Origin: Alphaproteobacteria bacterium HT1-32 | GTDB lineage: Bacteria; Pseudomonadota; Alphaproteobacteria; Rhodospirillales; HT1-32 | Length of the DNA: 64,000 bases | Reading direction: 5' to 3' | Assembly (NCBI GenBank): GCA_009649675.1 | Contig: WJPL01000002.1 | Location: forward strand, 372,001-436,000 | Shown: positions 8,130-16,301 of the stretch, piece after piece | Numbering within the stretch: the stretch's first letter is position 1 | Layout of the letters: each line of letters starts with the position of its first letter | Notes under the pieces: generated by a model | The model's database searches: none | The model's input: only the letters and a program-made list of their open reading frames with translations | Told to the model about the DNA's origin: nothing | Translations under genes and position numbers: made by a program

Positions 8130-9710
8130 TCAGATATCGAACTTCAGAGGCTTTGCCTGAACGACATGTTCGATGGCGCGGACTTTCTTGAGTACGTCCT
8201 CGGAGATTTCACCGTCGATTTCCAGCAGGGCGATGGCATTGCTGCCGACTTCCACACGACCGAGATGGAAGGTGGCGATGTTGACGCCGTTATCGCCCAG
8301 CACCTTGCCAAGTTCGCCGATCAGGCCGGGCTTGTCGTGATTGGTGATGTAGAGCATCGACGGGGCCAGATGTGCCTCGATGTCGATTTCCTTGATCTCC
8401 ACAATCCGCGGGCTGGCACCGAGCAGGGTACCGGCGACTGACCGGGTCTGCTTCTCGGTTGTTACCGTGATGCGGATCAGCGTCTGATAGTCCGGGGCCT
8501 GCAGGGTGCGGGTCTCGGAACAGGCGATGTCGCGTTCCTTGGCGATGATCGGTGCGTTGACCATGTTGACCGAGCTCATCAGCGGGGCCAGCAGTCCCTG
8601 CAGGGCGAGGGCGGTCAGCGGCTTGGTATTCAGTTCCGCAACATGGCCGGCATATTCGATCTGCACGCTGCGCAGAGCCGATTCCGTCAGCTGCCCGGCG
8701 AAGCTGCCGAGCAATTCAGCCAGCTTCATGTAGGGTTTCAGGCGCGGAGCTTCTTCTGCGGTGACGGACGGCATGTTCAGCGCGTTGGTAACCGCACCGG
8801 TCAGCAGATAGTCAGACATCTGCTCGGCCACCTGCAGGGCCACGTTTTCCTGTGCTTCGGTCGTCGCCGCACCGAGATGCGGGGTGGCGATGAAGTTGGG
8901 CAGACCGAAGAGGGCGTTTTCTTTTGCCGGCTCTTCAACAAACACATCGAAGGCAGCGCCTGCGACATGACCGGATTCGAGAGCGGCTTTCAGGGCTGCC
9001 TCGTCGACCAGGCCGCCACGGGCACAGTTGATGATACGCACACCCGGTTTCATGCGGGCGATGGCATCAGCATTAATGATGTTGCGGGTCTGGTCGGTCA
9101 GCGGGGTATGCAGGGTGATGAAATCAGCCTGTTCCAGCAGCTGCTCCAGCGTGACTTTCTGGACACCGATCTCGACGGCACGCTCTGCCGACAGGAACGG
9201 GTCATAGGCCAGCACCTTCATCTTCAGGCCAACCGCACGGTCAGCCGCGATCGAGCCGATATTGCCACAGCCGATGACGCCGAGTGTCTTGCCGGTCAGC
9301 TCGACACCCATGAATTTCGACTTTTCCCATTTGCCGGCATGGGTGGATTCGTTGGCCTGCGGGATCTGGCGGGCGACTGCGAACATCATCGCAATCGCAT
9401 GTTCCGCCGTGGTGATGGCATTGCCGAACGGGGTATTCATGACCACCACACCCTTGGCGGTGGCCGCTTTCAGGTCGACGTTATCAACGCCGATACCGGC
9501 ACGGCCGATAACCTTCAGATTGTCGGCGGCTTCGATCAGTTCTGCTGTTGCCTTGGTGGCGGAGCGGATGGCTAGGCCATCATACTGACCGATGATTTCG
9601 CGAATTTCTGCCGGGGTCATGCCGGGCTTGAAATCCACTTCGATGCCACGCTCGCGGAAGATGTCGACGGCGCGCGGGCTCAGTTTGTCGGAGACGAGTA
9701 CTTTTACCAT
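8130..9710 (-). CDS. serA: D-3-phosphoglycerate dehydrogenase
   Basis: 526 residues, the long form with a C-terminal ACT domain. It oxidises 3-phosphoglycerate to 3-phosphohydroxypyruvate, the first step of serine synthesis. Seen: the NAD-binding GCGNIG (147-152), Arg231 (ARGG), Glu260 and His278 (PHLGAAT) of the active site, an intervening domain, and an ACT domain near 455-526 (HDKPGLIGELG), which in other long-form SerA proteins mediates serine inhibition. The gene lies 12 bases after serC in one operon, so it probably shares the serC leader control. Confidence 0.97.
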   Translation of the reverse strand: MVKVLVSDKLSPRAVDIFRERGIEVDFKPGMTPAEIREIIGQYDGLAIRSATKATAELIEAADNLKVIGRAGIGVDNVDLKAATAKGVVVMNTPFGNAITTAEHAIAMMFAVARQIPQANESTHAGKWEKSKFMGVELTGKTLGVIGCGNIGSIAADRAVGLKMKVLAYDPFLSAERAVEIGVQKVTLEQLLEQADFITLHTPLTDQTRNIINADAIARMKPGVRIINCARGGLVDEAALKAALESGHVAGAAFDVFVEEPAKENALFGLPNFIATPHLGAATTEAQENVALQVAEQMSDYLLTGAVTNALNMPSVTAEEAPRLKPYMKLAELLGSFAGQLTESALRSVQIEYAGHVAELNTKPLTALALQGLLAPLMSSVNMVNAPIIAKERDIACSETRTLQAPDYQTLIRITVTTEKQTRSVAGTLLGASPRIVEIKEIDIEAHLAPSMLYITNHDKPGLIGELGKVLGDNGVNIATFHLGRVEVGSNAIALLEIDGEISEDVLKKVRAIEHVVQAKPLKFDI

Positions 9711-9722
9711 TTTTCTAATTCC

Positions 9723-10934
9723 TCAGGCCGTCTTGTTTACATCATTGGCTACCGTTGCTGCCGCCCAGTCGAGCCAGGGAAGCAGGGCTTCCATGTCTGT
9801 CGACTCAACGGTCGCGCCACCCCAGATCCGAAGACCCGGAGGGGCATCACGGTAGGCGCCGATGTCATAGGCGACCCCCTTGTCGTCCAGCATGGCGGCA
9901 ATGCGCTTGGCAGCCGCAGCCTGTGCTTCGGACGGCAGGCTGGTGAACCAGTCTGCCACGATCTTGAGGCAGATCGAGGTGCAGGAACGGGTGGCCGGAT
10001 CAACAGCCAGAAAATCAACCCAGTCTGTCTTTTCAACCCAGGCGGAGACAGCTGCCAGGTTGGCTTCCGAACGGGCGATCAGGGCTTCAGCACCACCGAT
10101 TTCCTCAGCCCATTTCAGCGAGTCCAGTGCGTCTTCGACACAGAGCATGGAAGGTGTGTTGATGGTCTCACCCTTGAAGACACCTTCGATCAGCTTGCCA
10201 CTCTTGGTCAGGCGGAAGATCTTTGGCATCGGACGGTCCGGTGCGAAAGTTTCGAGCCGTTCAACAGCCCGCGGGCTGAGGATCAGCATGCCGTGGGCTG
10301 CTTCACCACCCAGCACTTTCTGCCAGGAATAGGTGACAACATCGAGCTTCTGCCAGGGCAGGTCCATGGCGAAGGCGGCTGATGTCGCGTCGCAGATGGT
10401 CAGACCTTCACGGTCATCGGCAATCCAGTCGGCGTTCGGAACGCGTACACCGGAGGTGGTGCCATTCCAGGTGAAGACGACATCACGGTTGGTATCAACC
10501 TGTGTGAGGTCCGGCAGTTCGCCATAACCGGCTTCGATGGTGCGGACGTCTTTCAGCTTGAGCTGTTTGACGACGTCGCTCACCCAGGCGGAGCCGAAGC
10601 TTTCCCAGGCAACCATGTCAACGCCACGGGCCCCAAGCAGGGACCAGAGCGCCAGTTCAACAGCGCCGGTGTCAGATGCCGGAACGATGCCGATACGGTA
10701 ATCGTCGGGCAGGCCGAGCAGTTCATGAGAAAGGTCGATAACCTGTTTCAGCTTCGCCTTGCCGGGTTTGGCGCGGTGTGACCGGCCAAGCACGGCATCG
10801 CCGAGCGCAGCAAGGGTCCAGCCCGGGCGCTTTGCGCAGGGACCTGAAGAGAAATTCGGGTTATTCGGGGTCGTTGTCGGATGCACGAGTGCATCCTGAT
10901 GCAGCGATGGCTGCACAGCAGGATCTGTGGTCAT
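9723..10934 (-). CDS. serC: Phosphoserine aminotransferase
   Basis: 403 residues from the ATG at 10934, which has GAGAGGA upstream and matches the family N-terminus; an extension to 11015 would run through the leader RNA and is rejected. It transfers an amino group from glutamate to 3-phosphohydroxypyruvate. PLP-binding Lys206 lies in [11 protein letters not shown], preceded by [11 protein letters not shown]. The sequence [12 protein letters not shown] at about 28-39 marks the alphaproteobacterial SerC type. First gene of the serC-serA operon. Confidence 0.96.
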   Translation of the reverse strand: MTTDPAVQPSLHQDALVHPTTTPNNPNFSSGPCAKRPGWTLAALGDAVLGRSHRAKPGKAKLKQVIDLSHELLGLPDDYRIGIVPASDTGAVELALWSLLGARGVDMVAWESFGSAWVSDVVKQLKLKDVRTIEAGYGELPDLTQVDTNRDVVFTWNGTTSGVRVPNADWIADDREGLTICDATSAAFAMDLPWQKLDVVTYSWQKVLGGEAAHGMLILSPRAVERLETFAPDRPMPKIFRLTKSGKLIEGVFKGETINTPSMLCVEDALDSLKWAEEIGGAEALIARSEANLAAVSAWVEKTDWVDFLAVDPATRSCTSICLKIVADWFTSLPSEAQAAAAKRIAAMLDDKGVAYDIGAYRDAPPGLRIWGGATVESTDMEALLPWLDWAAATVANDVNKTA

Positions 10935-10974
10935 AAGTTTTCCTCTCACCATTACAGATGAGTCTCGCCCCGGT

Positions 10975-11020
10975 GGGGAGGCGTGGCCCGCTGAGAGCAA
11001 TATGCGGGAGACCACTCCCC
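10975..11020 (-). ncRNA. serC leader RNA motif (candidate cis-regulatory RNA)
   Basis: On the minus strand, about 40 bases before the serC start, the transcript can form a nested hairpin. GGGGAG-TGG pairs with CCA-CG-CCTCCCC outside, and CCCGC pairs with GCGGG inside around an AU-rich loop. This layout and its place directly before serC match the serC RNA motif described for alphaproteobacteria. A second weak stem (CTCA/TGAG) follows, close to the ribosome binding site. The match is made from memory of the structure, not by a covariance search. The ligand of this motif is unknown. Confidence 0.65.
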
Positions 11021-11196
11021 GTCAAATGAATCTTTTTCAGGGGCAGGAAAGGCCGGTTTATGTGTCGGTGTGTCCAGGGTGACTGAGATGTTTGTAGGGT
11101 TTTGCTATAAAATAAACATTGTTCAAAAAATATATTGTGGAACTGAACGATGTTCAGTAACGTATATGCGTACCAACATGAAAACGGAGAGCGATC

Positions 11197-11769
11197 ATGT
11201 TTACGAAATTATTCAGAACGGCGGTGACGGCGGTAAGTCTCATTGCCCTGACGACACCGGTCATGGCGGATCCGCCTGCTCACGCCCCGGCACATGGCTG
11301 GCGTGCAAAGCATGACGGACAGCGTCACAAGCATAAGCAGCCGAAGCATTATCCGGCGCCGATTGATTATGATGCGGGCCATTGCGCCCAGACTGAAATC
11401 GGTGCGGTCCTTGGTGGTGTCGCCGGAGGTGTGCTGGGGTCGACCATCGGTAAGGGCGACGGCAATATCGCGGCGACAATCGGCGGTGTTGTGGTCGGTG
11501 TCCTACTGGGTGGCAGCATCGGCCAGACAATGGAGCAGCAGGACCAGTCCTGTGCAGGGCGTCTGCTGGCAACCGTGCCCGATGGTCGCAGCGCCGGATT
11601 TATCAATAAACGTGGCCATGAAACGGTCATCCGGCCACTTGATACCTTTGAGCGCGGGAACCGGACATGCCGCAGCTATACGGCGACCGCCGTTATTGAC
11701 GGATCACCGGACACGATCTCGGGGATTGCCTGTCTTGACGACCGGGGTCGCTGGATTCGTGAAAGCTGA
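11197..11769 (+). CDS. Glycine-zipper surface antigen-type envelope protein
   Basis: 190 residues. A signal peptide ends near residue 24 (PVMA|DPP), followed by a His/Lys-rich stretch (about 30-52). A glycine-zipper membrane segment covers about 69-110 (GAVLGGVAGGVLGSTIG, then IGGVVVGVLLGGSIGQ), and a C-terminal domain of the Rickettsia 17-kDa antigen type has paired Cys. There is no lipobox, so it is not an obvious lipoprotein. It is likely an outer-membrane or periplasmic structural protein. A TATAAAAT at 11106-11113 could be the -10 element. The gene stands alone and ends at a strong terminator. Confidence 0.85.
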   Translation: MFTKLFRTAVTAVSLIALTTPVMADPPAHAPAHGWRAKHDGQRHKHKQPKHYPAPIDYDAGHCAQTEIGAVLGGVAGGVLGSTIGKGDGNIAATIGGVVVGVLLGGSIGQTMEQQDQSCAGRLLATVPDGRSAGFINKRGHETVIRPLDTFERGNRTCRSYTATAVIDGSPDTISGIACLDDRGRWIRES

Positions 11770-11779
11770 TTTCTGACAA

Positions 11780-11826
11780 GGGCCTTCTCCCGGCCGGCGT
11801 TCTGCTGACCGGGAGAAGGGCCGATT
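11780..11826. terminator. Bidirectional intrinsic terminator
   Basis: GGCCTTCTCCCGG pairs with CCGGGAGAAGGGCC (one bulge) and is followed by GATTTTC. It sits between the convergent glycine-zipper gene and the SDR gene. Confidence 0.88.
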
Positions 11827-11846
11827 TTCTCAGACCTGTCAGATCA

Positions 11847-12623
11847 TCAGACGACCGGCGACATGCCGCCGTCGACATTGACGGCGCAGCCCGTGATGTA
11901 GCTGGCTGCATCCGACACGAGGAAACAGGCCATGCGGGCGAATTCATCCGACTCGCCAATGCGCCCGAGAGGGACACCGGATTCTTTCGCCATGGCGTCA
12001 AGGAACGACTGATAGCTGGTGCCGTCATTCTGGGCCCGCCAGCGTTTTGCCCATTGTTCGCTGTCGATCTTGCCGACCAGCAGGGCATTGACGAGCACGT
12101 TATGCGGCGCGCCTTCCTTTGACATGACCTTGGCCAGCGCCATGCCGGCGGCGCGGGTGACGGAGGTCGGCACGCTGCCTCCGGGCTGGGCCTTGGCGGC
12201 GGTCGAGACCACGTTGATCACCCGGCCCCATTTCCGCTCCATCATGCCGGGCATGTAGTGACGTCCGAACCGGATGGCGGCGAACAGCTTGAGGTCGAGG
12301 TCTTCCTGCCAGTCCTGGTCGGTAACTTCGAGGAACGAGCCGCGTCGTGACGATCCGGCATTGTTGATCAGGATATCGACATTGCCGAATTTCTGCTCAA
12401 CATCCTTGTACAGCTGTGTCAGCTGGTCTGTGTCCGTGATGTCGCAGGGGAAGGCCATGGCGGCATCACCGATGGCGGCTGCGGCCTCATCAAGGTTCTC
12501 CTTCGACCGGGCAACCAGTGCGACCCGTGCACCGCTGGAGGCAAATCGTTCGGCCATCGCGCGGCCCAGTCCCTGACTGGCGCCGGTAATCAGCGCATTG
12601 CGCCCTTTAAGTGAAATTTCCAT
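11847..12623 (-). CDS. SDR-fold protein with a non-canonical active site
   Basis: 258 residues, a classical short-chain dehydrogenase fold: TGASQGLG (13-20), NNAG (87-90) and Ser140. The catalytic Tyr and Lys are not there: the positions 13 and 17 residues after Ser140 are Thr153 and Arg157 (TSVTR in place of YxxxK). The protein may therefore bind NAD(P)H without normal reductase chemistry, or use another mechanism. The C-terminal VDGG is present. The substrate is unknown. It is divergent from the OrdL-like oxidase (79-base gap), so a shared catabolic role is possible but not shown. Confidence 0.85.
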   Translation of the reverse strand: MEISLKGRNALITGASQGLGRAMAERFASSGARVALVARSKENLDEAAAAIGDAAMAFPCDITDTDQLTQLYKDVEQKFGNVDILINNAGSSRRGSFLEVTDQDWQEDLDLKLFAAIRFGRHYMPGMMERKWGRVINVVSTAAKAQPGGSVPTSVTRAAGMALAKVMSKEGAPHNVLVNALLVGKIDSEQWAKRWRAQNDGTSYQSFLDAMAKESGVPLGRIGESDEFARMACFLVSDAASYITGCAVNVDGGMSPVV

Positions 12624-12702
12624 TCTGAGTTCCTTCCGGAATAAGTGGTTGATTTGTTACCATTAGGTCAGAGATTGTGGCGTTCAGAAAGAGAAACAAG
12701 CC

Positions 12703-13989
12703 ATGTTCACAAGCGATTATAAGGAACAGCCCTGGTGGTGGGACCGGACACCCCCGCCAGTCCGGACTGAGCAGACACTGTCGGAACGGGCGGATGTTCT
12801 TGTTATCGGGGCAGGCTATACCGGGTTGCATGCCGCCATTCAGACAGCACGTGGTGGCCGCCATACGGTGGTTGTGGATGCGGAACATGCGGGCTGGGGC
12901 GCGAGTTCCCGCAATGGCGGGCAGATCAGCCGCAGCGTAAAACCGGATTTTGAGAGTCTGAGCCGCAAACACGGCCGGGAGACGGCCTTCGCCATTCATC
13001 GGGAAGGCGAGAATTCCATAGATTACACTGAGGATTTTATCGGCAGGGAAGGGATCTCCTGCGATTTCGGCCGGGTCGGACGGTTCCATGCCGCACATAA
13101 CCCGGCCCGGTTTCGCAGGCTGGTACAGCGGGTGGAGAAACCGGTGCCCGGCCTTGAGGACGGGTCCTACATCATTCCAAAGTCGGAACAGCATTCGGAA
13201 CTCGGCACCGATCTTTATTTTGGCGGCGCGGTTTCGCCCAACAATGCCTGTCTTGACCCGGCAGCCTATCATCGGGGTGTTCTGACCACGGCGCTGGCCG
13301 CAGGGGTGAAGGTTATCTCTCACTGTCCGGCGCTGGATATCCGGCGGGAAGCGTCAGGCTTTACCGTGAAAACGGCGAGGGGGCTTATTCAGGCGAACCG
13401 GGTGGTTATCGCGACCAACGGTTATACCGGTGCCCTTACCCCCTGGCATCGCCGTCGCGTCATCCCGATCGGCAGCTACATCATCGCCACTGAACCGCTC
13501 GACAAGGCGGTGATGGATCGTCTGATGCCGACGAACCGGGTCATCAGCGATACCCGCAAGGTGGTCTATTATTACCGTCCCAGCCCGGACCGCCGCCGCA
13601 TCATCTTCGGCGGTCGTGTCTCCATCGGCGAAACCAACCCCCGTCTCAGCGCACCCCGGCTGCACAAGTCTCTCACGGCGATCTTCCCGGAACTGTCGGC
13701 GGTCAGGATCAGCCATTCCTGGATGGGATTCGTCGCCTACAGCTTTGATGAACTGATGCATATCGGTGAAGATGACGGCCTGCATTATGCCATGGGCTAT
13801 TGCGGCTCCGGGGTTGGCATGTCCGGCTATCTCGGCATGCGTGTCGGCCAGCAGGTGCTGGGCCTGAAAGAAGGCAGGACGGCCTTCGACAACCTCCCCT
13901 TCCAGACCCGCCCCTTCTACACCGGCAAACCCTGGTTCCTTGCCCCGTCGCTGCTCTATTACAAGCTGATGGACAGCCTGAATATCTGA
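12703..13989 (+). CDS. FAD-dependent oxidoreductase, OrdL/PuuB-like amine oxidase
   Basis: 428 residues. The FAD-binding GAGYTG is at 36-41, preceded by the WW-rich N-terminus (QPWWWDRTPPP) common in gamma-glutamylputrescine oxidase and related DAO-family enzymes. The segment WGASSRNGGQIS is a DAO hallmark, and a C-terminal GYCGSGVGMSGYLG contacts FAD. These enzymes oxidise secondary or primary amines to imines with H2O2 release. No puu-type partners are nearby, so the substrate is open. A start further downstream is unlikely, as residue 1 is close to the conserved WW region. Confidence 0.88.
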   Translation: MFTSDYKEQPWWWDRTPPPVRTEQTLSERADVLVIGAGYTGLHAAIQTARGGRHTVVVDAEHAGWGASSRNGGQISRSVKPDFESLSRKHGRETAFAIHREGENSIDYTEDFIGREGISCDFGRVGRFHAAHNPARFRRLVQRVEKPVPGLEDGSYIIPKSEQHSELGTDLYFGGAVSPNNACLDPAAYHRGVLTTALAAGVKVISHCPALDIRREASGFTVKTARGLIQANRVVIATNGYTGALTPWHRRRVIPIGSYIIATEPLDKAVMDRLMPTNRVISDTRKVVYYYRPSPDRRRIIFGGRVSIGETNPRLSAPRLHKSLTAIFPELSAVRISHSWMGFVAYSFDELMHIGEDDGLHYAMGYCGSGVGMSGYLGMRVGQQVLGLKEGRTAFDNLPFQTRPFYTGKPWFLAPSLLYYKLMDSLNI

Positions 13990-14159
13990 CCAGCGGACAG
14001 GCCGGTTTCCTCCGACTTTCACATTCTGAAGCTGTTTCAGGATCCCTGCCGATGGCTTCGGCGGGAAAGGAGGCCTGGGATGATGGCGGAGAATGACCTG
14101 ATATCCTCTGCCCTCCGGTTTTCCTGTCGCTCGCCGGTGCTTTGTCGCAAACTGCGGGG

Positions 14160-15257
14160 ATGGAGAGAGAAAGCTTCCCAAATGCGGCGCCGGGCCGTCA
14201 CTGGCATGCCCTGGAAGACGGGCGGGTGCAGTGTGATGTCTGCCCGCGGTTCTGCAAATTGCGGGACGGGCAGCGGGGGCTGTGTTTTGTGCGGGCGAAT
14301 GATGGCGGGCGCATTGTGCTGACGACGCAGGGGCGGTCGTCCGGGTTCTGTGTCGATCCGATTGAGAAGAAACCGCTGAACCATTTCCTGCCGGGAACGC
14401 CGGTGCTGTCTTTCGGCACAGCAGGCTGCAACCTGACCTGCAAGTTCTGCCAGAATTACGACATCTCGAAATCGCGGGAATTGGACAAGTTGCAGGATCA
14501 GGCGTCGCCGGAGGCAATTGCCATGGCGGCGGTCTCCAAGGGCTGCCGGTCGGTCGCCTATACCTACAATGATCCGACGATCTTCATGGAATATGCCATC
14601 GACGTTGCGCAGGCCTGCCGCGAGCAGGGGGTCAAGTCGGTGGCGGTGACGGCGGGCTATATCGGTGATGCGGCGCGGGCTGAGTTTTACTCTAATCTGG
14701 ATGCGGCGAATGTCGATCTGAAAGCCTTCACCGAACGGTTCTACCGGGATATCTGCTCCAGCCAGCTGGAGCCGGTGAAGGAATCGCTGATCTATTTGAA
14801 GCACGAAACCAATGTCTGGTTTGAGATCACGACACTGCTGATCCCGGATGAGAATGACAGCGAAGCCGAGATCGAGGAACTGACGCAATGGGTGGTCGAG
14901 GCGCTGGGTGTTGATGTGCCGGTCCATTTCTCAGCCTTCCATCCGGACTGGAAGATGCTGGATAAGCCGCGCACGCCGCCGGAGACTCTGTTCCGGGCAC
15001 GGCGGATCGCCCAGAAGAATGGCATCCGCTATGCCTATTGCGGCAATGTGCATGACTACAATTCCGGCACCACCTACTGCCACGGTTGCGGCACGCCGCT
15101 GATCGGCCGGGACTGGTACGAGCTGTCGATCTGGAACCTGACCCATGATGGCCATTGCCGGACCTGTGGCACGGCCTGCGCGGGTGTGTTTGATGGTGAA
15201 CCCGGTGACTGGGGCCGCAAGCGGCAGCGTGTGGTGATGCGCGAATACGCGGCCTGA
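14160..15257 (+). CDS. amrS: AmmeMemoRadiSam system radical SAM enzyme
   Basis: 365 residues from the ATG at 14160; a TTG at 14142 is the alternative. The radical SAM [4Fe-4S] motif is Cys90-x3-Cys94-x2-Cys97 (CNLTCKFC). There is an N-terminal cysteine cluster (C25, C28, C32, C42), and two C-terminal CxxC knuckles (CHGC and CRTC) typical of AmrS. The family is named for its association with AMMECR1 and Memo proteins, and its reaction is not settled. Neither partner gene is in the window. It follows the oxidase gene by 170 bases and precedes the flippase-like gene by 69 bases. Confidence 0.9.
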   Translation: MERESFPNAAPGRHWHALEDGRVQCDVCPRFCKLRDGQRGLCFVRANDGGRIVLTTQGRSSGFCVDPIEKKPLNHFLPGTPVLSFGTAGCNLTCKFCQNYDISKSRELDKLQDQASPEAIAMAAVSKGCRSVAYTYNDPTIFMEYAIDVAQACREQGVKSVAVTAGYIGDAARAEFYSNLDAANVDLKAFTERFYRDICSSQLEPVKESLIYLKHETNVWFEITTLLIPDENDSEAEIEELTQWVVEALGVDVPVHFSAFHPDWKMLDKPRTPPETLFRARRIAQKNGIRYAYCGNVHDYNSGTTYCHGCGTPLIGRDWYELSIWNLTHDGHCRTCGTACAGVFDGEPGDWGRKRQRVVMREYAA

Positions 15258-15326
15258 GATTGTCTTGTGCCGGGGATATGCTAGAAGCGCCCGGAATTCC
15301 TCAGACGGTGGCGCGTTGAACGCACG

Positions 15327-16301
15327 ATGAAAAACACGATCCTCTGGATATTGAAACTTGGCCTGTCCGGCCTGCTGATCTGGTTTCTGCTCGACAGCGT
15401 GGACGCGGACGCGGTGCTGGAGCGTGTGCAGGGGATGGATATGGGCATCGCCGCAGTCGGCCTGGCGCTGCTCATCGTTCAGGTCGGGGTCACGATGGTC
15501 CGCTGGCAGGTTGCCCTGCGCGGCATTGATGGCTGGCTGAACCACAGCGATGCTTTTCGTTACATCTATATGGGGATTTTCTTCAGTCAGACCCTGCCAT
15601 CTTCGGTCGGTGGCGATGCGGTGCGCATGTACAAGGGCTACAGGCGCGGGCTGACCCTGTCACAGTCCATCAACGGGGTGATGCTGGACCGGGTGGCGAC
15701 GGTGCTGGCGCTGGCCTTTCTGGTGGCGGTGATGACCCCCTTCATCTGGAACCGGACCGGTGATATGGCGCTGGTGCTGCCGTTTCTGGCCATTGCTCTC
15801 GGTGGTGTCGCCGGGCTGTGCCTGCTGATGCTGCTCGACCGACTGCCCGCCGCCTTGCAGAAATGGCGTGTTGTGCGGGGGCTGGGGCAACTGGCGACCG
15901 ATACAAGACGGCTGTTTCTGACCCCACGCTATGCATTGCCGTTGCTGGTGGTCTCCGTCATCGGGCATATCAACGTCTCTGCCGCCGTTTATTTCTTTGC
16001 AAAGGCAATGGGACTGCACGGGATCGGACTGGCGGATTGCATTGCCCTGTTCCCGCCGGTGCTGCTGCTGACCACCATCCCGATTTCAGTTGCGGGATGG
16101 GGGGTTCGGGAAGCGGCGATGGTTGCCGCCTTCGCCTTCATTGGCGTAGCTGATGCAGATGCCTTCTCGCTGTCACTGATCTTCGGGGTTGCGGTGGTTG
16201 TCTCCAGCCTGCCCGGCGGGCTGATTTTTCTGTTGAGCAATGACCGCAATATCAAGGAACTGCCGTCTGCGCCGGTCAGCGATCCTCAATCCGGCGCTTG
16301 A
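15327..16301 (+). CDS. LPG-synthase-type transmembrane (UPF0104) flippase-like protein
   Basis: 324 residues, about seven to eight hydrophobic helices, with the family segments SQTLPSSVGGDAVRMYKGYR and PISVAGWGVREAA. This is the membrane domain of the lysyl-phosphatidylglycerol synthase / flippase-like superfamily, without the aminoacyl-transferase domain. Members are thought to move lipids or polyprenyl-linked intermediates. Its last 26 bases overlap the end of the RimK-like gene on the opposite strand. Because that operon encodes a DPM1-like glycosyltransferase, a common envelope pathway is plausible but inferred. Confidence 0.88.
   Translation: MKNTILWILKLGLSGLLIWFLLDSVDADAVLERVQGMDMGIAAVGLALLIVQVGVTMVRWQVALRGIDGWLNHSDAFRYIYMGIFFSQTLPSSVGGDAVRMYKGYRRGLTLSQSINGVMLDRVATVLALAFLVAVMTPFIWNRTGDMALVLPFLAIALGGVAGLCLLMLLDRLPAALQKWRVVRGLGQLATDTRRLFLTPRYALPLLVVSVIGHINVSAAVYFFAKAMGLHGIGLADCIALFPPVLLLTTIPISVAGWGVREAAMVAAFAFIGVADADAFSLSLIFGVAVVVSSLPGGLIFLLSNDRNIKELPSAPVSDPQSGA

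Noticed and set aside
8643-9575. Plus-strand frame of 310 codons opposite serA
   Set aside because: Antisense shadow of serA; the His/Gly/Asp-rich translation has no family.
10935-11015. N-terminal extension of serC by 27 codons
   Set aside because: It would translate through the leader RNA hairpins; the ATG at 10934 has a good ribosome binding site and matches the family.
13354-14517. Minus-strand frame of 387 codons across the oxidase and amrS genes
   Set aside because: It crosses two well-supported genes in antisense, and the translation is low-complexity and Arg/Pro-rich.
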